In this document: piece by piece, positions 5,758 through 7,708 of the stretch | Layout: each line of letters opens with the position of its first letter | Position numbering within the stretch: the first letter of the stretch is position 1 | Assembly (NCBI GenBank): GCA_002331575.1 | Contig: DCZG01000126.1 | Coordinates: forward strand, 1 to 7,708 | Length of the DNA: 7,708 nt | From: Atopobium sp. UBA2090 | GTDB lineage: Bacteria; Actinomycetota; Coriobacteriia; Coriobacteriales; Atopobiaceae | Direction: 5' to 3' | Notes under the pieces: generated by a model | Told to the model about the DNA's origin: nothing | The model's input: the letters and a program-made list of their open reading frames with translations, nothing else | Databases searched by the model: none | Position numbers and translations under genes: made by a program

Positions 5758-7708
5758 CTATTCTTCTCTCTTCCTGATCAGACCCACCCAGATGAGGACA
5801 AGGGCCAAGATGACAGCTGAGACCACTGCCGACATGTTAGGCAGCTCATCGCCCGTGGCTGGAGTCGTGTCTGCGGATGCGTCGATATGCGGAAGGACAT
5901 CCGCGGACCCGCTGGCAGGCGTATCCGTTCCCGCGCTCTCCCCTCCCGGCTCATCGGAACCAGGGTTGACGGGAATGACGGCGTCCGAAACGACGACGTC
6001 ACCAAACGCCTTTCTCAACAATCCCGCAGCCGCAATGAGCTTGCCCACCTTGCGCTTGGAGGCGTCATACGTGGCGACAGGAATCTCCACCGTGAGCGTC
6101 GCCTCATCGGAAGCGAGCGAATGTCCCTGGTACATGATGAGGCAACGATACTTCGTCCCACAGAGGTCCTTGCTCACGTCGTCAATCGTGAGGGTTGCCT
6201 CGGTACCCCCGCTCACCTCGGACCACGTCTCCTCTCCCGGCGCCCTCTTATACCAACGATAGGTGACGGGATGGCTCACGCCGTCTGAAGTGATGTAGAC
6301 GCCCTGGGCTGAGAAGGAAGCGCCGTCCCCCTCCAACACGGTCTGGCTCTCGGGATTCTGCGTGACCGAGAGCGTCGTCCCCTCGGGAAGCGTGGTGAGC
6401 TTCACGGATTTGCTGGTAAGACCCTCCTCGACAGTCGTTCCTTGCCTCACCCCTCGAATGCAGAACTCGTAGGAGGAATTGGGATTGAGAGATCCCTGGT
6501 CGACCGTGTCGGCGCTCACCTCGAAGCTCGTGATGCCATGGTCGAGCACCACCTGCTTGCCATTCTTGGTGAAGTCGTTGACGACGGTCTTCCCATTCAC
6601 GGTGGTGACGAAGCTCAGTACGTACTTCACGTCATCCCCAGATGCCTTATGCCAGGCGAGAGTCGCCTTGTTCGACGACACGCTCCTCGCCTGAAGTCCG
6701 TTCACCATCTCGACGGCAGGTTCCCTCACATCGGTGACGCGATATCCCACCACATAGGCCGGGATGCCCTTGCCTCCATTGCCATAGCTCAGGACCTTGC
6801 TTCCCACCTCGAGGTTCCAGGTGAACCCGTACCCTGCCGCCGCCTCGGGGAGGTTGTCGACCGAGCCGGAGAACGAAGCGCCGTTCGTCGTCGTGGTGGT
6901 CGAGTGGAACCCTGCTTCTGCCCCGCCGATGACACCGGCGATGACCTCGTTTCCGAGAAGGCCTCCGCCGGCACCGACCTTACCGTTGATGCTGAGGCCA
7001 TACTCAGAGCTCGTCGAGTCGCTAGAGGTGACCTCTATGTTCTCGGTCTCGGTCGCGCCCTTCGAATTGGTCGTCGTGAGGCTGTCGGAGTGGTAGTAGA
7101 GAGTCTTGTCGCATTTAGGCTCGTTCACATAGGTAGCCGGGTCACCTGACGTGTTGAACAAGACGTTGCCCTCCACGGGGTCAAGACCTTCGGTGGCGGA
7201 GGCGACCTTGTCATACTCGGAGACGTTCATAGTCGCGATCTCGGGATTCAGGATGGCGGGGAGTATCATGTCCTGCCACTCCCCCGTCGTGGGATCGTAG
7301 ACCTGATAGTAGTAGTAGACCATGGGCACGGTGTAGACCACGACCTTGTCGCCCTCGCCCGCATGGCTGTCGAAGTCGTTCGCGAACGTCACCTCATTGC
7401 TCTTGCCATACTCATAGCTACTCGAAGCCGCGACTTCGGCCTCGAGCTCGACAGAGCTGAACGCCTGGAAGCCGACGGAGACATAGGCCCCCGCCTCGAG
7501 CTTGAGCGACTTCGACGTCTCCGTCTCCACGGAGCTGGACGTGCCAAAGCCCGTCCCCCCGAGGACGATGTAGTTGTAGGCGCTCTGCAGGTCGCTATTG
7601 CCGGCAACCTCGTTTCCTTTGTACAGGAGGTTGTCATTCTCGTCGGCTCTCTGGCTTCTATGCTTTACTTGTACTGGAAGCTTACGCTGTTGACGTTTAT
7701 CATCGTTC
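5758..7708 (-). CDS. Large cell-wall-anchored surface protein (Fn3 and Ig-like domains), 5'-partial
   Basis: The frame is open from the right edge (first whole codon 7707-7705) to TAG 5758-5760: 649 residues, with no start or signal peptide inside the window; the GTG at 7530 is internal. Residues ~60-140 and ~200-325 are two Ser/Thr- and Gly-rich beta-type segments, the second with VGAGGGLLGNEVIAGVIGGAEAGF followed by STTTTTNG. Residues ~330-440 fit a fibronectin III domain (ATLAWHKAS...YEFCIRGV). Residues ~442-541 fit an Ig-like domain (YRWYKRAPGEETWSEV...YRCLIM, Trp and Cys in place). A Pro/Ser/Glu/Asp-rich spacer leads to the sorting signal TPATGD (~615-620), a membrane segment MSAVVSAVILALVLIWVGLI and the tail RKREE. 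Sortase should therefore link it to the cell wall. No lesion is seen. A role in adhesion or contact is likely; the function of the beta segments is unknown, and a pore-forming-like fold is possible. Confidence 0.85.
   Translation of the reverse strand, partial: NDDKRQQRKLPVQVKHRSQRADENDNLLYKGNEVAGNSDLQSAYNYIVLGGTGFGTSSSVETETSKSLKLEAGAYVSVGFQAFSSVELEAEVAASSSYEYGKSNEVTFANDFDSHAGEGDKVVVYTVPMVYYYYQVYDPTTGEWQDMILPAILNPEIATMNVSEYDKVASATEGLDPVEGNVLFNTSGDPATYVNEPKCDKTLYYHSDSLTTTNSKGATETENIEVTSSDSTSSEYGLSINGKVGAGGGLLGNEVIAGVIGGAEAGFHSTTTTTNGASFSGSVDNLPEAAAGYGFTWNLEVGSKVLSYGNGGKGIPAYVVGYRVTDVREPAVEMVNGLQARSVSSNKATLAWHKASGDDVKYVLSFVTTVNGKTVVNDFTKNGKQVVLDHGITSFEVSADTVDQGSLNPNSSYEFCIRGVRQGTTVEEGLTSKSVKLTTLPEGTTLSVTQNPESQTVLEGDGASFSAQGVYITSDGVSHPVTYRWYKRAPGEETWSEVSGGTEATLTIDDVSKDLCGTKYRCLIMYQGHSLASDEATLTVEIPVATYDASKRKVGKLIAAAGLLRKAFGDVVVSDAVIPVNPGSDEPGGESAGTDTPASGSADVLPHIDASADTTPATGDELPNMSAVVSAVILALVLIWVGLIRKREE

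Noticed and set aside
6442..7149. 235-codon plus-strand open frame.
   Set aside because: Shadow of the wall-anchored surface gene, which has an intact sorting signal and domains on the minus strand.

Overview
The window looks like a chromosomal stretch of a high-GC, Gram-positive actinobacterium, most likely a gut or oral member of the Coriobacteriia (Olsenella/Atopobium/Collinsella type). The grounds are GC-rich codon use, strong AGGAGG ribosome binding sites, an LPXTG-like cell-wall sorting signal (TPATGD), a beta-glucoside PTS remnant, and an amino-acid importer whose binding, membrane and ATPase parts share one reading path. The taxonomic call is an inference from protein style, not from a marker gene.

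Layout, left to right. (1) 1-854, minus: an AAA/DUF4143-type ATPase, running off the left edge, broken by a frameshift, an in-frame TAA and a changed Walker B residue. (2) About 860-1042, plus: the last ~60 codons of a GH1 6-phospho-beta-glucosidase, its 5' part missing. (3) 1055 onward, plus: a PTS glucose-family IIA protein, apparently shortened internally and lacking its normal stop, followed by a GC-rich hairpin at 1491-1520. (4) 1572-2588, minus: a secreted, repeat-rich surface protein gene with two in-frame TGA codons. (5) 2600-2970: a divergent intergenic region with an AT-rich patch and a 10-bp inverted repeat. (6) 2982-5637, plus: the centrepiece, a single gene for an entire polar amino-acid ABC importer: signal peptide, partial binding domain, second binding domain, permease, ATPase, and a C-terminal domain that resembles a degenerate anti-sigma/GHKL ATPase. 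It is interrupted by a TGA where Trp is expected and by a +1 shift at a G6 run. (7) 5636-5667: a perfect 14-bp hairpin between convergent genes. (8) 5758-7708, minus: the intact C-terminal 649 residues of a large cell-wall-anchored surface protein with two Ser/Thr-rich beta segments, a fibronectin III domain and an Ig-like domain.

Functionally, the GH1 and IIA genes formed the tail of a beta-glucoside uptake and hydrolysis operon. The ABC gene would import an amino acid as a self-contained protein with a built-in regulatory tail. The two surface genes would serve adhesion or contact. Every gene except the last carries at least one lesion, so the region is either a decaying genomic island or a draft assembly with base errors. 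The sequence alone cannot separate these, but the mixture of substitutions, 1-nt indels, large deletions and a gene-gene junction favours real decay for at least part of it.
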